DNA of 64,000 bases from assembly GCF_003112675.1 (NCBI RefSeq), contig NZ_BFAY01000011.1:124001-188000 (forward strand). Reading direction: 5' to 3'. A model generated the notes under the pieces. It was not told the DNA's origin, did no database searches, and saw only the letters and a list, made by a program, of their open reading frames with translations. This document shows, in pieces, positions 39,430-51,173 of the stretch; the stretch's first letter is position 1; each line of letters opens with the position of its first letter. Both the position numbers and the translations under genes were made by a program. Source of the DNA: Leptospira johnsonii (GTDB taxonomy: Bacteria; Spirochaetota; Leptospiria; Leptospirales; Leptospiraceae).

Positions 39430-40039
39430 GGATAAAAATTTCCTTAGATAAGGCCCTATCCAAGGTCTTTAGCCCCATAAATCGTCCCAATCTTTCGTAT
39501 TCTCCGCCCGGAGAATAAAAAGGCATCAGGAATATAAAGAAAACCTGATAATAGTAATCGTATTTTTCGCTTAAGTCTACCGAACCTAAAAGTTCACCCT
39601 TAGAATTATAAAAGTCTGTGCTCATTGCAAAGGAGCCTTCTTCCCTGTATGGACGAAAACCCCAACCTTTGGAAAATGCGTAATCCATTCCCCTATCTTC
39701 AGCTTGGGATTCCACGATCTTTATTTGGACTTTCAGATCTCCGTCGGAAGAAGTCACCACCTCTCGAAACAATCCGGAATCCTCATACGCCGAAGTCAGC
39801 AGATCTGTCCAGATTTCTTCTCGACTTTTCTGCTCTTCTTCGTCCAGATTATAAGCGTGATCGTCCTTCTCTGGGATATAGATCACTTTAATGGAAACTT
39901 TTTTATAATGTTTTAATACTTTTCCCTCGTTTAAAGTAGAAGGAGAAGAAAGTTCCGATCTGGAAACTAGGATACAATTTGCAAATAAAGCGAATATAGT
40001 GAGAAGGCAGAAAGTATATATTCGAAAAGAAGAATACAT
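39419..40039 (-). CDS. Putative lipoprotein, unknown function
   Basis: A 206-residue protein from the ATG at 40039. The signal peptide ends in IFALFANC, a good lipobox. The mature part has a conserved-looking core of beta strands (VSIKVIYIPEKDDHAY, LKVQIKIVESQAEDRGMDY), a short hydrophobic segment near the end (YYYQVFFIFLMPFYSPGG) and a Lys-rich tail. No known domain was recognised. It converges on and overlaps the MAPEG gene. Confidence 0.8.
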   Translation of the reverse strand: MYSSFRIYTFCLLTIFALFANCILVSRSELSSPSTLNEGKVLKHYKKVSIKVIYIPEKDDHAYNLDEEEQKSREEIWTDLLTSAYEDSGLFREVVTSSDGDLKVQIKIVESQAEDRGMDYAFSKGWGFRPYREEGSFAMSTDFYNSKGELLGSVDLSEKYDYYYQVFFIFLMPFYSPGGEYERLGRFMGLKTLDRALSKEIFIPKK

Positions 40040-40065
40040 GGAATGGCGTTCGATAAAATAAAAGA

Positions 40066-40578
40066 TTATTTTTCTTTTTGCAATAATTCCAAATGTTCCC
40101 TGGAAAGCAACCATAACGTGGAGCCAGGATCGATTGCCACTCCGGAAACTCCTTTATTCTGTAGTCCTAAGGCCCATAATTCTTTTGCTGTGATCGGAAC
40201 AAGTGCGGCGTCTTTCTTAAAATAGCGGAATGATTCGGACGGATGGGAGAATGCGGGTAAGAATACCCTGCCATGCTCGTCGCTTACATATAATAATACG
40301 ATAGGTTCCGGTCCTTTTTTAGGAAGAGTCTTCTTCTTTTTTTTAGCGGCAACTTTCTTTTTAGGTTTCGCCTTTTTAGGGACAGCCTCCTCACCAGCAT
40401 GCGGGATGAGAAAGTAAGCTTTGGTAAGTTCAGCGGAAAGTTTTTCTAAATTCTTTTCGGAACGGTTCTTAGAATAAAGATAAATAGCCTCTCTGAACTT
40501 TGCGTTTTCTCCATCAAACTTGGGAATGGGCTCAAAATATTCTTTAATGGATGATAGAACTTTCTTAATGTTATACAT
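40066..40578 (-). CDS. SseB-domain protein at the end of the nuo operon
   Basis: A 170-residue protein from the ATG at 40578, only 1 bp after the nuoN stop; a TTG at 40611 inside nuoN is the alternative. Helices of the SseB N-terminal type (FREAIYLYSKNRSEKNLEKL, then AYFLIPHAGEE) are split from LLYVSDEHGRVFLPAFSHP by a Lys/Ala/Pro linker (KKAKPKKKVAAKKKKK). The end (GVAIDPGSTLWLLSREHL) is also SseB-like. Such domains act in varied systems, and its link to complex I is positional only. Confidence 0.8.
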   Translation of the reverse strand: MYNIKKVLSSIKEYFEPIPKFDGENAKFREAIYLYSKNRSEKNLEKLSAELTKAYFLIPHAGEEAVPKKAKPKKKVAAKKKKKTLPKKGPEPIVLLYVSDEHGRVFLPAFSHPSESFRYFKKDAALVPITAKELWALGLQNKGVSGVAIDPGSTLWLLSREHLELLQKEK

Positions 40579-40579
40579 C

Positions 40580-42058
40580 TTACTTTCGTAATTCTGCGGA
40601 TTTGTTTGCAAACTTTAAATGATTCAAATCCTTAGGTTGGAGAAAATACCATCCCACTAACACTGCAACCAAAGAAACTGCAGAAACGAATATTACCCCG
40701 TAACTCGCTTTAGGAGAATCTAATTTAGAAATTTCTCCTTCTTCAGAGCTCATGTAAGCAAGTATTCCTACTTTTACATAATAATATAGCGCTAGTGCGG
40801 AGTTTGCAATCCCTCCGATGAGCAACCATCTTGATATCTGATCCGTTCCTTCTGCGATCTTCTGGAATAAGAATAACTTTGCCCAGAAACCGCCTAAAGG
40901 AGGAATTCCAGCCAAGGATAAGAAGAAAATGAATAATGCAAAACTTGTCCATGGCCTGGACTTTGCAAGTCCACCAATGGATTCATACGTTACGTGACGA
41001 TTCCCCTCTTCCAAGAAAGAAAGGACTGCAAATGCTCCCAAACTCATGAAAGAATATACGATCAGATAGAATAAGACTTCTTCTTTTCCGCCTAAGGATA
41101 TCCCGGCAACAACATAGCCTGCATGAGCGATTGAAGAATATGCCAAAACTCTTTTTAAACTGGTCTGCTTTAAAGCCACGAAGTTTCCGTACGTCATCGA
41201 CATCAGAGCTAAAATTCCCATCACCCAGGTCCACTCTCCACCGGCAACGGAAATAGGAAATTTAGAAAAGACAACTAATAACAATCCCATCGAAGCGGAC
41301 TTGGAAGCAGTCGCCATAAATCCAGTAACCGGCGTCAGGGCTCCTTCATAAGCATCAGGTGTCCAAGAATGATATGGGAATAACGCGATCTTAAATGATA
41401 TCCCGGTTAGTAAAAGTAATAGTCCTATCTTCGTAAAATTGGAATCAAATCCCGAACTCACCAAAGGTTTTAAAGAGTCTTGTAAATGAGTCGTGCCTGA
41501 TCCTCCGAACAAGAATGCCATTCCGAATAAGAAAAATCCGGTAGAAAAACTTCCCAAAAGAAAATACTTTAAACTAGCTTCTAAAGAATAAACATCGCTT
41601 CTGGCCATTCCTACCAAAACATACAAGCATACTGACATCAATTCCAGTCCAACGAAAATGGTAACCGTGTCCGTTCCGGAAGTCATTAGGAACATTCCGA
41701 CTACTGAAAATAGAAGAAGAGGATAGAACTCGGGAAATTCCATTTTATTTTGTTCTAATACTCTCGGAGAAGCAAGAACTGTGCAGAATGCGGCAACCAG
41801 ATACAATACTCCAAACCAGAAACCTATAGTGGAGATTTCATAATGTCCTGAAAAATAAGAGCCAACTCCAGGGTTTGAATGAGAAACAAATAGAGAAAAG
41901 AATGCGGCGATCAAAACCAACCCGGAAGTGAATCTAACGATCCTAAATTCGAATCCTTGGAAAAAGAACTGCAATCCAAGTAATAAGATCCCTCCTCCGG
42001 AAAGAACCAGAATAGGAAGTATAGAAATTAGATCGTTGGAATTTGGAATTAAATTCAT
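40580..42058 (-). CDS. nuoN: NADH dehydrogenase subunit N
   Basis: A 492-residue antiporter-like proton-channel subunit with about fourteen helices. The conserved LELMSVCLYVLVG has the key Glu, and Lys residues are seen in KYFLLGSFSTGFFLFG and FPYHSWTPDAYEGA. Its ATG overlaps the nuoM stop by 4 bp. It is the last complex I subunit of the operon, followed by the SseB-domain gene. Confidence 0.97.
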   Translation of the reverse strand: MNLIPNSNDLISILPILVLSGGGILLLGLQFFFQGFEFRIVRFTSGLVLIAAFFSLFVSHSNPGVGSYFSGHYEISTIGFWFGVLYLVAAFCTVLASPRVLEQNKMEFPEFYPLLLFSVVGMFLMTSGTDTVTIFVGLELMSVCLYVLVGMARSDVYSLEASLKYFLLGSFSTGFFLFGMAFLFGGSGTTHLQDSLKPLVSSGFDSNFTKIGLLLLLTGISFKIALFPYHSWTPDAYEGALTPVTGFMATASKSASMGLLLVVFSKFPISVAGGEWTWVMGILALMSMTYGNFVALKQTSLKRVLAYSSIAHAGYVVAGISLGGKEEVLFYLIVYSFMSLGAFAVLSFLEEGNRHVTYESIGGLAKSRPWTSFALFIFFLSLAGIPPLGGFWAKLFLFQKIAEGTDQISRWLLIGGIANSALALYYYVKVGILAYMSSEEGEISKLDSPKASYGVIFVSAVSLVAVLVGWYFLQPKDLNHLKFANKSAELRK

Positions 42059-43704
42059 TCTTCCGCCTCTTGGGACACTGTCTTTTTACCCGGGATCCCC
42101 GTTCCTCGTCCGGAACTGATCCTATCCTCATAACTAGGAGGCTCTACGCCCAAGGTCCTATAATTTATAAATTTCTTTTTGGTGTTTTTCAGAGTACCTT
42201 CTTGTTCCAAAAAGGCTCTCTCTTGCAGAGCTTGCTTGGAAGTGAGGTTCAACACTACTCTTGCACTAGGTTTCAAATATTCGAGTAGAATGTTTGGAAA
42301 AACCCCTGTTAATATTATAATTCCTGCAACTACCGAGACTATAAACTTCTCCCGTACATTTAAAGGAGACAAACCGGAAGATAGCGAATTCGGCTCACCG
42401 AATAGCAAATTCCTTGCAAAATATAACATATACCCTGCAGCAAAGATTACCGCAGATCCTGCTAGGAATCCGTAAAGAAGGCTATATTTGAAAGTTCCGA
42501 TAAGAACCAAAAATTCTCCTACGAATCCGTTTGTCCCGGGGAGCCCAGCGCTTGCAAACGCAGCCAGACCGATCGCTACGGCCAAGAATGGAGCAGACTT
42601 AGCAAGACCGGAATAATCCTTCAATTCATTGGTCCCTGTTCTTTCATGCAAGAATCCTAATATAAAGAAAAGAAGTCCCGAAGTGAACCCGTGATTCACC
42701 ATCTGGAGCATTCCACCTGCCACACCTTCTTCGGTAAGCGTTAAGATCCCTAAAATACAGAATCCCATATGGGAAAGAGAAGAGAACGCAACTAAACGTT
42801 TACTGTTTTTCTGGGTCAGAGCGACCAGCGCTCCGTAAACGATCCCGGCCACTGCGAGAGCAATGAGCAAGTTCCTGTATTCCAAAAATACTTGAGGAAA
42901 AAGAGGGATAACCACTCTCACATAAGCGAATAGTCCGATCTTCAACAGGATACCCGCTAAGTCAACGGAACCTACAGTCGGAGCTTCTTCATGAACATCA
43001 GGCATCCAAGTATGGAAAGGAAATAAAGGTACCTTGATCGCAAATGCGAAACTAAATCCTATAAATAACCAAAACTTAATATTCCCAGGAATAGAATTCA
43101 GGGAAGCCACGGCTAATTCTTCTAGATCGAATGTGTGTGTATAATGATATAAAACCAAAATGCTCGCCAGCATGAAAACGGATCCGGTAAAAGAGAATAC
43201 CAGATATTTCATTGCGGCCTTGATTCTTCCTTTTTCTCCCCAGATCCCTACCATTAAGGTAAAAGGAAGGACCATCCATTCCCAGAAAACGTAAAATTGG
43301 ATCAAGTTGACCGAAAGAAATACTCCGATCACACCTGTTTCTACCAAAAGAAGAAGTATAAAAAATTCTCGGACCCTATGCTTTACATTAGAAAAAGCGG
43401 ATAAAGCTGAAAGAAAGAATAGTAGCGCGGACATCGTAATTAGCAATAAGGAGAATCCGTCTATCGCTATATGATAATCCAATCCTCCCGACTGTAATTG
43501 CAGAAAGTTCCAGATGCGATGTGTAGCTTGAAAGCCGCTGTCCCCTTTTAGGAATTCCAAAAACAGAGGGACGGTCATCCCTAAAACTCCGAGAGTCACG
43601 ATCGAAGACCAGAGCCGTATCCATTTTTCGTTCTTAGAAAAGAATAAGAAAGGGATCCCTAAAACAGGCAAAAATAATAGAATGCTTAAATAGTATTGGG
43701 GCAC
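42055..43704 (-). CDS. nuoM: NADH dehydrogenase subunit M
   Basis: A 549-residue membrane subunit, longer at the C-terminus than usual (a hydrophilic tail after LNLTSKQALQ with ERAFLEQEG). It has NuoM landmarks: FYVFWEWMVLPFTLMVGIW with the proton-path Glu, KVPLFPFHTWMPDVHEEA and LSHMGFCILG. It is one of three antiporter-like proton pumps of complex I. It starts 1 bp after the nuoL gene. Confidence 0.96.
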   Translation of the reverse strand: MPQYYLSILLFLPVLGIPFLFFSKNEKWIRLWSSIVTLGVLGMTVPLFLEFLKGDSGFQATHRIWNFLQLQSGGLDYHIAIDGFSLLLITMSALLFFLSALSAFSNVKHRVREFFILLLLVETGVIGVFLSVNLIQFYVFWEWMVLPFTLMVGIWGEKGRIKAAMKYLVFSFTGSVFMLASILVLYHYTHTFDLEELAVASLNSIPGNIKFWLFIGFSFAFAIKVPLFPFHTWMPDVHEEAPTVGSVDLAGILLKIGLFAYVRVVIPLFPQVFLEYRNLLIALAVAGIVYGALVALTQKNSKRLVAFSSLSHMGFCILGILTLTEEGVAGGMLQMVNHGFTSGLLFFILGFLHERTGTNELKDYSGLAKSAPFLAVAIGLAAFASAGLPGTNGFVGEFLVLIGTFKYSLLYGFLAGSAVIFAAGYMLYFARNLLFGEPNSLSSGLSPLNVREKFIVSVVAGIIILTGVFPNILLEYLKPSARVVLNLTSKQALQERAFLEQEGTLKNTKKKFINYRTLGVEPPSYEDRISSGRGTGIPGKKTVSQEAEE

Positions 43705-45636
43705 TTAGATTCCCCTCCATAAGAATACGGACAAGATCAAAACAGTCCCTAAGACGATTAGGAAAGCGTAATCTACTACGGTACCCGTCTGCAATCTACG
43801 TAGTAATGAGGAGATACCTCCGGAAATTTTTCCGGTTCCGGTCAAAACCCTGTCTATCAAACGTTTCTCTATCACTTCGGATAAAAATTCGGATAAAGCG
43901 GAGATCGGCCCAATCAGAACGTTTTTGAAAATTTCATCTATGAAGTATTTGTTTGCAGGGAGAATTCTCCAGCCACTATATGCGGATTCATCTAAAGGCA
44001 ACTTTTCCTTTTTGCCGAAAAAGAACCAATAGATCCCTACCCCGAGAAGGATCGCTCCTAAAGAAAGTCCGGCCAGTAGGAGTTCCAACTCATGGCTTAA
44101 ATGATGAACTTCCGTAGGACCCTTTTGCTGAGAAGAATACAATAATCCTTTTGCAAAAACAGGAGAAAAATACTTCTCTAGGAAATCAATTCCGCCTCCT
44201 AAGGATTCAGGAACCAATAAATATCCGGAAAACGCAGCGCCGATTGCTAAAATAACCAGTGGCAAAGTCATGGTCCAAGGAGATTCATGAGGATGCACAT
44301 GATGGGAAACCCGAGATTTACCGGTAAATGCCAAGAACGTTAGGCGGAACATATAGAATGTAGTTAAGAATGCGGTAGCAATTCCCATCCCGAAGAATAC
44401 AGGATGAAAGTAGAAAGCTTTTTCCAAGATAAGATCTTTAGAGAAAAATCCGCTGAACGGAGGAGCTCCTACAATCGCCAAGGTCCCCAAAAGGAAGGTC
44501 AACCAGGTGATCTTCATCTGGGACTTGAGTCCGCCCATTCTTCTCAAATCCTGCTCGTCGGACAATCCATGGATTACGGAACCGGAGCCCAAGAAAAGAA
44601 GAGCCTTAAAAAATGCATGTGTCAATAGATGGAAAAGTCCCGCTACATAAGCGCCTGTTCCCATCGCTACGAACATATAACCGAGCTGAGAAACCGTAGA
44701 ATAAGCTAAAACTTTTTTGATATCGTTTTGGTAAACGCCTATGGTCGCCGCAAAAAATGCGGTGAATGTTCCGATACAAACGATCCAAAAACCTACCTTA
44801 GGCACTAAGATAAAAATAAAATTCAATCTTGCGATCAAGAAGAGTCCTGCAGTTACCATGGTAGCCGCGTGGATCAAAGCGGAAACCGGAGTTGGTCCGG
44901 CCATCGCATCCGGCAACCAAACATGGAATGGGAATTGAGCAGACTTTCCCATTGCTCCGATAAAAAAGCAGATCGCAACAAAAGGAAGTGCGTTCAGCAA
45001 AAACTTTGCCTGTGGCAAAGATTCAGAAATTGTAATAAAGGAGACTGAACCTGCAAGCCAATAGGTCAGAGCAATTCCCCCGATCATCGCCAAGTCAGCG
45101 ATCCTATTGGTAACGAAAGCCTTGATACTTGCTTGTGCGGCGTTTTCTTTATGAGTATCGAACCCGATCAGAAGATAAGAACAAAGCCCAACACCTTCCC
45201 AACCGAAAAATAGAACCACCAGGTTTTCCGCTAAAACCAAATGGAGCATGAAGAAGACGAATAGGTTCAGATAAGAAAAAAATCTACCGATCCCGGGATT
45301 TCCTTTCATGTATCCGATTGAGTAGAGATGGATCAAACTTCCGATCCCGGTAATGATCAATGCCATGAACAGAGAAAGCTGATCCACTTGGTATGCAAGA
45401 TCCGCTTTAAAATTCCCGACTTCTACCCAATTGAATAGGGTAACGATCTGTGCATCCTGTCTTTCTAAAGGATGGAATTGTACATATGCGAATACGCTAG
45501 CTCCGAAGGAAACAAAAGACAATAAAGTCCCGATCGGACCAGAAAGATCCTTCCAATATCTTCCGAACAATGCGTTTAATACGGATCCAAGAAGAGGAGA
45601 AAAAACTAAAACCGGTATAAGGATTTCCCAACTCAT
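43705..45636 (-). CDS. nuoL: NADH dehydrogenase subunit L
   Basis: A 643-residue membrane subunit. The core has [19 protein letters not shown] (key Glu), [20 protein letters not shown] and [12 protein letters not shown], and a long lateral C-terminal helix region follows ([16 protein letters not shown]). It is the distal proton pump of complex I and is standard in length. It follows nuoK by 4 bp. Confidence 0.97.
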   Translation of the reverse strand: MSWEILIPVLVFSPLLGSVLNALFGRYWKDLSGPIGTLLSFVSFGASVFAYVQFHPLERQDAQIVTLFNWVEVGNFKADLAYQVDQLSLFMALIITGIGSLIHLYSIGYMKGNPGIGRFFSYLNLFVFFMLHLVLAENLVVLFFGWEGVGLCSYLLIGFDTHKENAAQASIKAFVTNRIADLAMIGGIALTYWLAGSVSFITISESLPQAKFLLNALPFVAICFFIGAMGKSAQFPFHVWLPDAMAGPTPVSALIHAATMVTAGLFLIARLNFIFILVPKVGFWIVCIGTFTAFFAATIGVYQNDIKKVLAYSTVSQLGYMFVAMGTGAYVAGLFHLLTHAFFKALLFLGSGSVIHGLSDEQDLRRMGGLKSQMKITWLTFLLGTLAIVGAPPFSGFFSKDLILEKAFYFHPVFFGMGIATAFLTTFYMFRLTFLAFTGKSRVSHHVHPHESPWTMTLPLVILAIGAAFSGYLLVPESLGGGIDFLEKYFSPVFAKGLLYSSQQKGPTEVHHLSHELELLLAGLSLGAILLGVGIYWFFFGKKEKLPLDESAYSGWRILPANKYFIDEIFKNVLIGPISALSEFLSEVIEKRLIDRVLTGTGKISGGISSLLRRLQTGTVVDYAFLIVLGTVLILSVFLWRGI

Positions 45637-45640
45637 CGAA

Positions 45641-45976
45641 TTACCATTTCATTAAATTCATTTCGTCTACGAAACTTGTCTTTTTCTTTCTATGAATTGC
45701 GACCACTAAGGCCAAACCGATCGCCGCTTCCACTGCTGCGATTGCCATCACGAAAAACACCACCACTTCTCCCTGAACCTGATGAAGTGATTTGGAAAAA
45801 ACAACAAATACTAAATTTACAGAGTTTAACATGAGCTCTATACTCATGAAGATGATGACTGCGCTTCTTCTGAACAGAACCCCGGCGACGCCGATAGAAA
45901 AAACGATACAGGCAAGGATCAGCAAATATTCCACGGGGATCCCCGCGAGAGTTGGTTTCAGAATTCCCGGATTCAT
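45641..45976 (-). CDS. nuoK: NADH dehydrogenase subunit K
   Basis: A 111-residue three-helix subunit. It has the conserved [18 protein letters not shown] with its buried Glu and the later [19 protein letters not shown] with the second Glu. It overlaps the nuoJ stop by 4 bp (ATGA). It forms part of the membrane proton path next to NuoJ. Confidence 0.97.
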   Translation of the reverse strand: MNPGILKPTLAGIPVEYLLILACIVFSIGVAGVLFRRSAVIIFMSIELMLNSVNLVFVVFSKSLHQVQGEVVVFFVMAIAAVEAAIGLALVVAIHRKKKTSFVDEMNLMKW

Positions 45977-46584
45977 TGTTCCCCTTCTTCTGTTTTTTTA
46001 CCTAAATTCTTTTTTCCTAATATAACCGCACCAAGCACGGCAGCCAAAAGTAGAATGGAAACTATTTCAAAAGGAAGAAGATAATCCAAGAACATGGAAC
46101 TTCCGACCACAGCGGTATTTCCTTCTGCGATCACACCTGCCTTACCTTCTTCCGATTCGGACAAGGTATACTCGTAAGATCCAGAAGCCGAATATCCGTT
46201 AGGAGTAGCATCTGTGTTTGGGATACCTTCCTTCACGGAATGAATAAGCACAATTGCAAGTAATACCGTTACCGAAAGGACCAAAACTTTTTTGAGCGGG
46301 TGGTTCCAAAGTTTTGCGGCCCCTTCATCATGCAAAGATAGAAGCATTAGAACGAAAACCACAAGCACCATAATCGCCCCTGCATAGACCAAGATCTGCA
46401 TGGTGGCCACAAAAACGGAACCGATCACAGCGTAGATTCCGGCTAACGCAAAAAAAGAAAGCACGAGTAAAACTGCGGAACTAATCGCGTTCGGATGAAA
46501 AACCACACCAAGAGCGCCGGCAATCAATACTCCGCTAAAAATAAAAAAGAGCAGAAGCTGAGGATTATCAAATATTCCTACCAT
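45973..46584 (-). CDS. nuoJ: NADH dehydrogenase subunit J
   Basis: A 203-residue, five-helix subunit from the ATG at 46584, which overlaps the nuoH stop by 7 bp; the longer reading to 46644 has an unlikely charged N-terminus. Conserved sequences are [19 protein letters not shown] and [20 protein letters not shown]. Between the last two helices is a longer periplasmic loop with an acidic stretch ([15 protein letters not shown]). Confidence 0.94.
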   Translation of the reverse strand: MVGIFDNPQLLLFFIFSGVLIAGALGVVFHPNAISSAVLLVLSFFALAGIYAVIGSVFVATMQILVYAGAIMVLVVFVLMLLSLHDEGAAKLWNHPLKKVLVLSVTVLLAIVLIHSVKEGIPNTDATPNGYSASGSYEYTLSESEEGKAGVIAEGNTAVVGSSMFLDYLLPFEIVSILLLAAVLGAVILGKKNLGKKTEEGEQ

Positions 46585-47636
46585 TTCCAGAAACCGTCCA
46601 AACCAACGTAAACGCTTGCGACTATTATATTCGCCACTGCCCAAGGGATCATTTTTTTCCAGCCGATCGTCATAAGCTGATCGTACCTGAACCTAGGCAA
46701 CGTCCACCTCACCCACATGAACAAAAATGCGAAGAACAACACTTTTACGATAAAAAACCCGAGTCCTACCCAGGCCTTCCAAATAGATCCGTCCAACAAA
46801 CCGAAAGGAAGATGGTATCCACCAAAAAACAGGATAGTTACCACACAACTCATGGTGATCATATTCATGTATTCCGCAATGAAGAATAACGCAAATTTGA
46901 ATGCACCGTATTCCGTATGAAATCCAACCACCAATTCGGATTCTGCTTCCGCCAAATCGAAAGGAAGTCGATTTGTTTCCGCAAACATTGCCACTACAAA
47001 AACGGAAAATGCGATAAAGCCCGGAAGTTTGAAAATATTCCACAGACCGATCTGAGCATCGTTGATATCAGTGAGTCTTAAGGATCCGGTCAGGATCACG
47101 ATAGCCGCCACAGAAAGCCCCAAAGGCAATTCATAGCTGATCATTTGCGCAGTGGAACGGATCCCACCGATCAAAGAATATTTGTTATTACTGGACCAAC
47201 CCGCAAGAATGATCCCATAAACCGAAAGACTCGAGATCGCAAACAAGAACAAGATCCCTGTATCTGGATTCGCAATCTGTAGGTCTAAATACGGAGAACC
47301 GATCTCTTTCGCAAGCCACTCCGGCAAAAGAACAGTTCCACCCAAAGGGATCACAGCCCAAGCCATGATCGCACAGGTCATAGAGATCGCAGGTGCGATC
47401 AGATACATGACCTTATTCACGTTCTTAGGAAAAATCTCTTCCTTGGTTAAGAACTTGATCCCGTCCGCTAAAGGTTGCAATAAGCCAAGCGGGCCCGCAC
47501 GGTTTGGGCCCTTTCTGTCCTGGATAAATCCGGCTACTTTACGTTCTGCTAATGTATAATACGCACAAGCAGTGATGAACACTAAGAAAAAAAGCGCACT
47601 TTTTAATAACCAGAGTAGAACAATATTCCAATCCAT
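46578..47636 (-). CDS. nuoH: NADH dehydrogenase subunit H
   Basis: A 352-residue subunit forming the quinone-site junction with the peripheral arm. Typical motifs are [35 protein letters not shown] and [15 protein letters not shown]. It begins 3 bp after the nuoF stop on the minus strand; no nuoG or nuoI reading frame fits between them. Confidence 0.97.
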   Translation of the reverse strand: MDWNIVLLWLLKSALFFLVFITACAYYTLAERKVAGFIQDRKGPNRAGPLGLLQPLADGIKFLTKEEIFPKNVNKVMYLIAPAISMTCAIMAWAVIPLGGTVLLPEWLAKEIGSPYLDLQIANPDTGILFLFAISSLSVYGIILAGWSSNNKYSLIGGIRSTAQMISYELPLGLSVAAIVILTGSLRLTDINDAQIGLWNIFKLPGFIAFSVFVVAMFAETNRLPFDLAEAESELVVGFHTEYGAFKFALFFIAEYMNMITMSCVVTILFFGGYHLPFGLLDGSIWKAWVGLGFFIVKVLFFAFLFMWVRWTLPRFRYDQLMTIGWKKMIPWAVANIIVASVYVGLDGFWKW

Positions 47637-47639
47637 GGT

Positions 47640-48935
47640 TCAGGCTCCGGTCCCCGCAGATACTTCTTCTTCTTTGTCTGCTTTGTCTTTTAATCTGGCT
47701 TCGAATTCATGTTTGAACTTTAAGATAGTAGGCCTGACCGCTCCAACACATGCATCGGAAAGTGGACAAATAGTAGTTCCACCTTCCATATTCCTAGCTA
47801 AGGAGAGGATAAGATCCAAGTCTGCGCTTGTGCCTTCCCCTTCTCTGATCTTATATAGAAGATCTCTCACCCAATGTGTCCCTTCTCTACAAGGAGTACA
47901 TTGTCCACAGGATTCATGAGCGTAGAATCTTGCAAACCGATACGTTGTCTCCACCAGATCCGTGCCTTCTCCGATCACGATCACCGCTCCGGAACCAAGC
48001 ATTGTTTTATGAGCCGCCATAGATTCGAAATCCATGTTTGCGGTTTTACATTCTTCTGCAGTTAAGATCGGAACGGAAGAACCGCCTGGGATCACCGCTT
48101 TTAACGGCATATCGTCCAGCATTCCACCGCAAAGATCATTAATTAATTCTAATAGAGGAGTTCCTAATTCTATCTCGTATACTCCTGGTCTTTTCACATG
48201 ACCGGAAACTGAGAATAAACGAGTGCCCGGGGATTTTTCAGTCCCGATCTTAGAATACCAATCCGCACCCTTGTCCAAGATATGAGGCACAGTGGAAAAA
48301 GTTTCCACGTTATTCACCACAGTCGGGCAACGATACAATCCGGAAACCGCAGGAAATGGAGGTTTTAATCTAGGATGGCCCCTACGACCTTCCAAAGAAT
48401 TGATAAGAGCGGTTTCTTCTCCGCAGATATAAGCACCTGCACCTGCATATAATACCAGATCAAAATCAAATCCGCTGCCTAGGATGTTTTTGCCTAGATA
48501 TCCTTTTGCATAAGCCTCATCGATAGCCTTCTGCATGGAGTCGATCCCCTTATTGAACTCTCCGCGGATATAAAAAAATCCTTTATTGGCGCCGATGGCT
48601 TTTGCACCGATCACCATCCCCTCAATGATCTGGTGGGGAAGATTCTCTATCAGTTTACGATCTTTGAATGTTCCAGGTTCTCCCTCGTCCGCATTGCAGA
48701 TCAAATATTTGGGTTTAGGAATATCCTTAGGAATAAAGGACCATTTAAGTCCTGTGGGAAAACCTGCTCCCCCTCTTCCTCTTAAACCTGATTTTTTGAC
48801 GATCTCTATGATTTCATCCGGAGCCAGGCCCAGAGCTTTTTTCATCCCGTCATAGCCATGCACAGACTCGTAAAATTCCAATTCGTTCGAGCGAGGATCA
48901 TCTATAAATTTAGTGAGGATTTTCATTTCTGCCAT
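47640..48935 (-). CDS. nuoF: NADH dehydrogenase subunit F (NADH/FMN-binding)
   Basis: A 431-residue subunit carrying the NADH site ([13 protein letters not shown]), the FMN site ([13 protein letters not shown] and [19 protein letters not shown]) and the N3 4Fe-4S cluster ([12 protein letters not shown] followed by a Cys about 40 residues later in TTICPLSDA). It passes electrons from NADH to the chain. In most bacteria NuoG is encoded next, but here nuoH follows directly. Confidence 0.98.
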   Translation of the reverse strand: MAEMKILTKFIDDPRSNELEFYESVHGYDGMKKALGLAPDEIIEIVKKSGLRGRGGAGFPTGLKWSFIPKDIPKPKYLICNADEGEPGTFKDRKLIENLPHQIIEGMVIGAKAIGANKGFFYIRGEFNKGIDSMQKAIDEAYAKGYLGKNILGSGFDFDLVLYAGAGAYICGEETALINSLEGRRGHPRLKPPFPAVSGLYRCPTVVNNVETFSTVPHILDKGADWYSKIGTEKSPGTRLFSVSGHVKRPGVYEIELGTPLLELINDLCGGMLDDMPLKAVIPGGSSVPILTAEECKTANMDFESMAAHKTMLGSGAVIVIGEGTDLVETTYRFARFYAHESCGQCTPCREGTHWVRDLLYKIREGEGTSADLDLILSLARNMEGGTTICPLSDACVGAVRPTILKFKHEFEARLKDKADKEEEVSAGTGA

Positions 48936-48946
48936 AACGTTTACCC

Positions 48947-49425
<479 letters not shown>

Positions 49426-49426
<1 letters not shown>

Positions 49427-50649
49427 CAGCAGTCCAACTCCCCTGCGATCACATTCATGGAGCTCATGGTAGCAACCGTATCTGCAAGAAGTGAACCTTT
49501 TACTAATTCAGGAAAGGATTGATAAAACCAGAAACATGGCCTACGTACATGCACTCTCCAAGGAGACTTCTCCCCTTCGGAAACGATATAAAATCCGAGT
49601 TCGCCGTTTGCTGCCTCGGTTGCCATATAATATTCTCCCTTAGGGACCTTGATCCCGTGCATGATCAATTTGAAATGGTAGATCAACTCTTCCATATTAT
49701 TATAAACCTTGCTCTTATCAGGAAGATAGATATGAGGAATGTCGGCATGATGAGCCCCAGTTGGAAGACCGTTGATCAGCTGTTCCACAATACGAAGAGA
49801 TTGTCTCATCTCCTCCATACGCACGAGCGTCCTATGAAAAACGGAACCATCCTCTCCGACAGGAATATCGAAATCCACCTTATCATAGAACATATAAGGA
49901 TCGTCCTTACGGATATCCCAAGGAACTCCCGCAGCCCTCAAGTTCGGTCCGGAATAGCCGTAAGAGATCGCATTTTCAGCGGAAATCCCTCCCACACCTT
50001 CCGTTCTATCCATAAAAATTCTATTATTTACTAATAAAGACTGGAACTCTTCGATCGCAGGACGAAGACCCTTGATGATGGTCTTCACATCCTTCTCGAA
50101 TTCAGGATAAATATCTTTTTCGAGCCCGCCCACTCTGCAGAATGTAGTGGTAAGTCTTGCGCCTGTAAGTTTTTCCAAGACCTGATAGATATTCTCTCTA
50201 TGATGAAATAAATGCAACATCCCGGAGAATGCGCCAAGATCCACACCTAAAATACCGTTGCAGATAATATGGTCCATGACCCTGGAAAGTTCGGAGACGA
50301 TCATTCGAACGTAAGTCACCTTGTCCGGAACTTCTATCTCGAGCATTTTTTCTACAGTTAGGATCCATCCGATATTATTCAAAGGAGTGGATACGTAATT
50401 CATCCTGTCGGTGCAGACTAAGAACTGATTATAAGTATAACGTTCTCCTAATTTTTCAAAACTGCGATGCACGTAACCGATCACAGATTCTGCATCCACT
50501 ACTCTTTCACCGTCCAGTTGGATCACATTTTGTAAAATACCGTGAGTAGAAGGGTGAGAAGGCCCCAGATTCACGAGTAGATGTCCTTCCGGGAGTTTTT
50601 TCTGTTTAAGGCTGAAATGTTCCGCGGTTTTTTCGTACATCGCCGTCAT
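49426..50649 (-). CDS. nuoD: NADH dehydrogenase subunit D
   Basis: A 407-residue quinone-site subunit from the ATG at 50649, with GGAGG seven bases upstream; a TTG 6 bp earlier overlaps the nuoC stop. Landmarks are [16 protein letters not shown] (quinone headgroup region), [12 protein letters not shown] and the C-terminal [18 protein letters not shown]. It is separate from nuoC, unlike the fused NuoCD of enterobacteria. Confidence 0.97.
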
Positions 50650-50651
50650 AT

Positions 50652-51173
50652 TCAAGCCTCCATATCTTCGTTCAGGTGGATGGTAAGAAGGTCCTCTATC
50701 AGATAATCCTGACCGAAACCTTCCAAAGGATAATCTTTTCTTAATGGATGACCCTGGAAATTATCAGGCATAATGAGACGATCCATTCTAGGATGGCCTG
50801 CAAAACGGATCCCGAATAGATCGTAAACTTCTCTCTCCGGCCAGTTCGCACCTTTGAAAATACCTATGATGCTCGGAACTTCTTCGTCTTCTTCTAGAGC
50901 GACCCGAAACTGTACTCTTGTAGAGGATTTGTTTCCGGAGCGGAGAAGGTAGCAGACTTCGAATCTAGGAGTTTTTTTGCCCAACCAATCGATCGCGGTC
51001 AGATCATTCAGATAATTTAGTTCAATCCCAGGCTCAGTTTTTAAAGCGGAAAGAACAGGAACAATTCCTTCCGGCTTTAAGAAGAATGTAGGAAGATTTG
51101 TGAGTATTTCTTCTTCCTTGGAAATAAAATGAGAAAATTTGTCTTTTAGGAAACTCTGGATTGTTTCTTTCAT
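50652..51173 (-). CDS. nuoC: NADH dehydrogenase subunit C
   Basis: A 173-residue subunit with the 30-kDa signature [20 protein letters not shown] followed by [11 protein letters not shown]. It helps hold the N2 cluster region and is unfused. Its start overlaps the nuoB stop by 4 bp. Confidence 0.97.
   Translation of the reverse strand: MKETIQSFLKDKFSHFISKEEEILTNLPTFFLKPEGIVPVLSALKTEPGIELNYLNDLTAIDWLGKKTPRFEVCYLLRSGNKSSTRVQFRVALEEDEEVPSIIGIFKGANWPEREVYDLFGIRFAGHPRMDRLIMPDNFQGHPLRKDYPLEGFGQDYLIEDLLTIHLNEDMEA

Noticed and set aside
47636..47640. Hidden or truncated nuoG/nuoI between nuoF and nuoH
   Set aside because: There are only 3 bp between the two genes, and no Cys-rich ferredoxin-like frame was found in the flanking DNA.
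49519..50034. 171-codon plus-strand reading frame
   Set aside because: It is antisense to the strongly conserved nuoD gene and shows no protein-like features.
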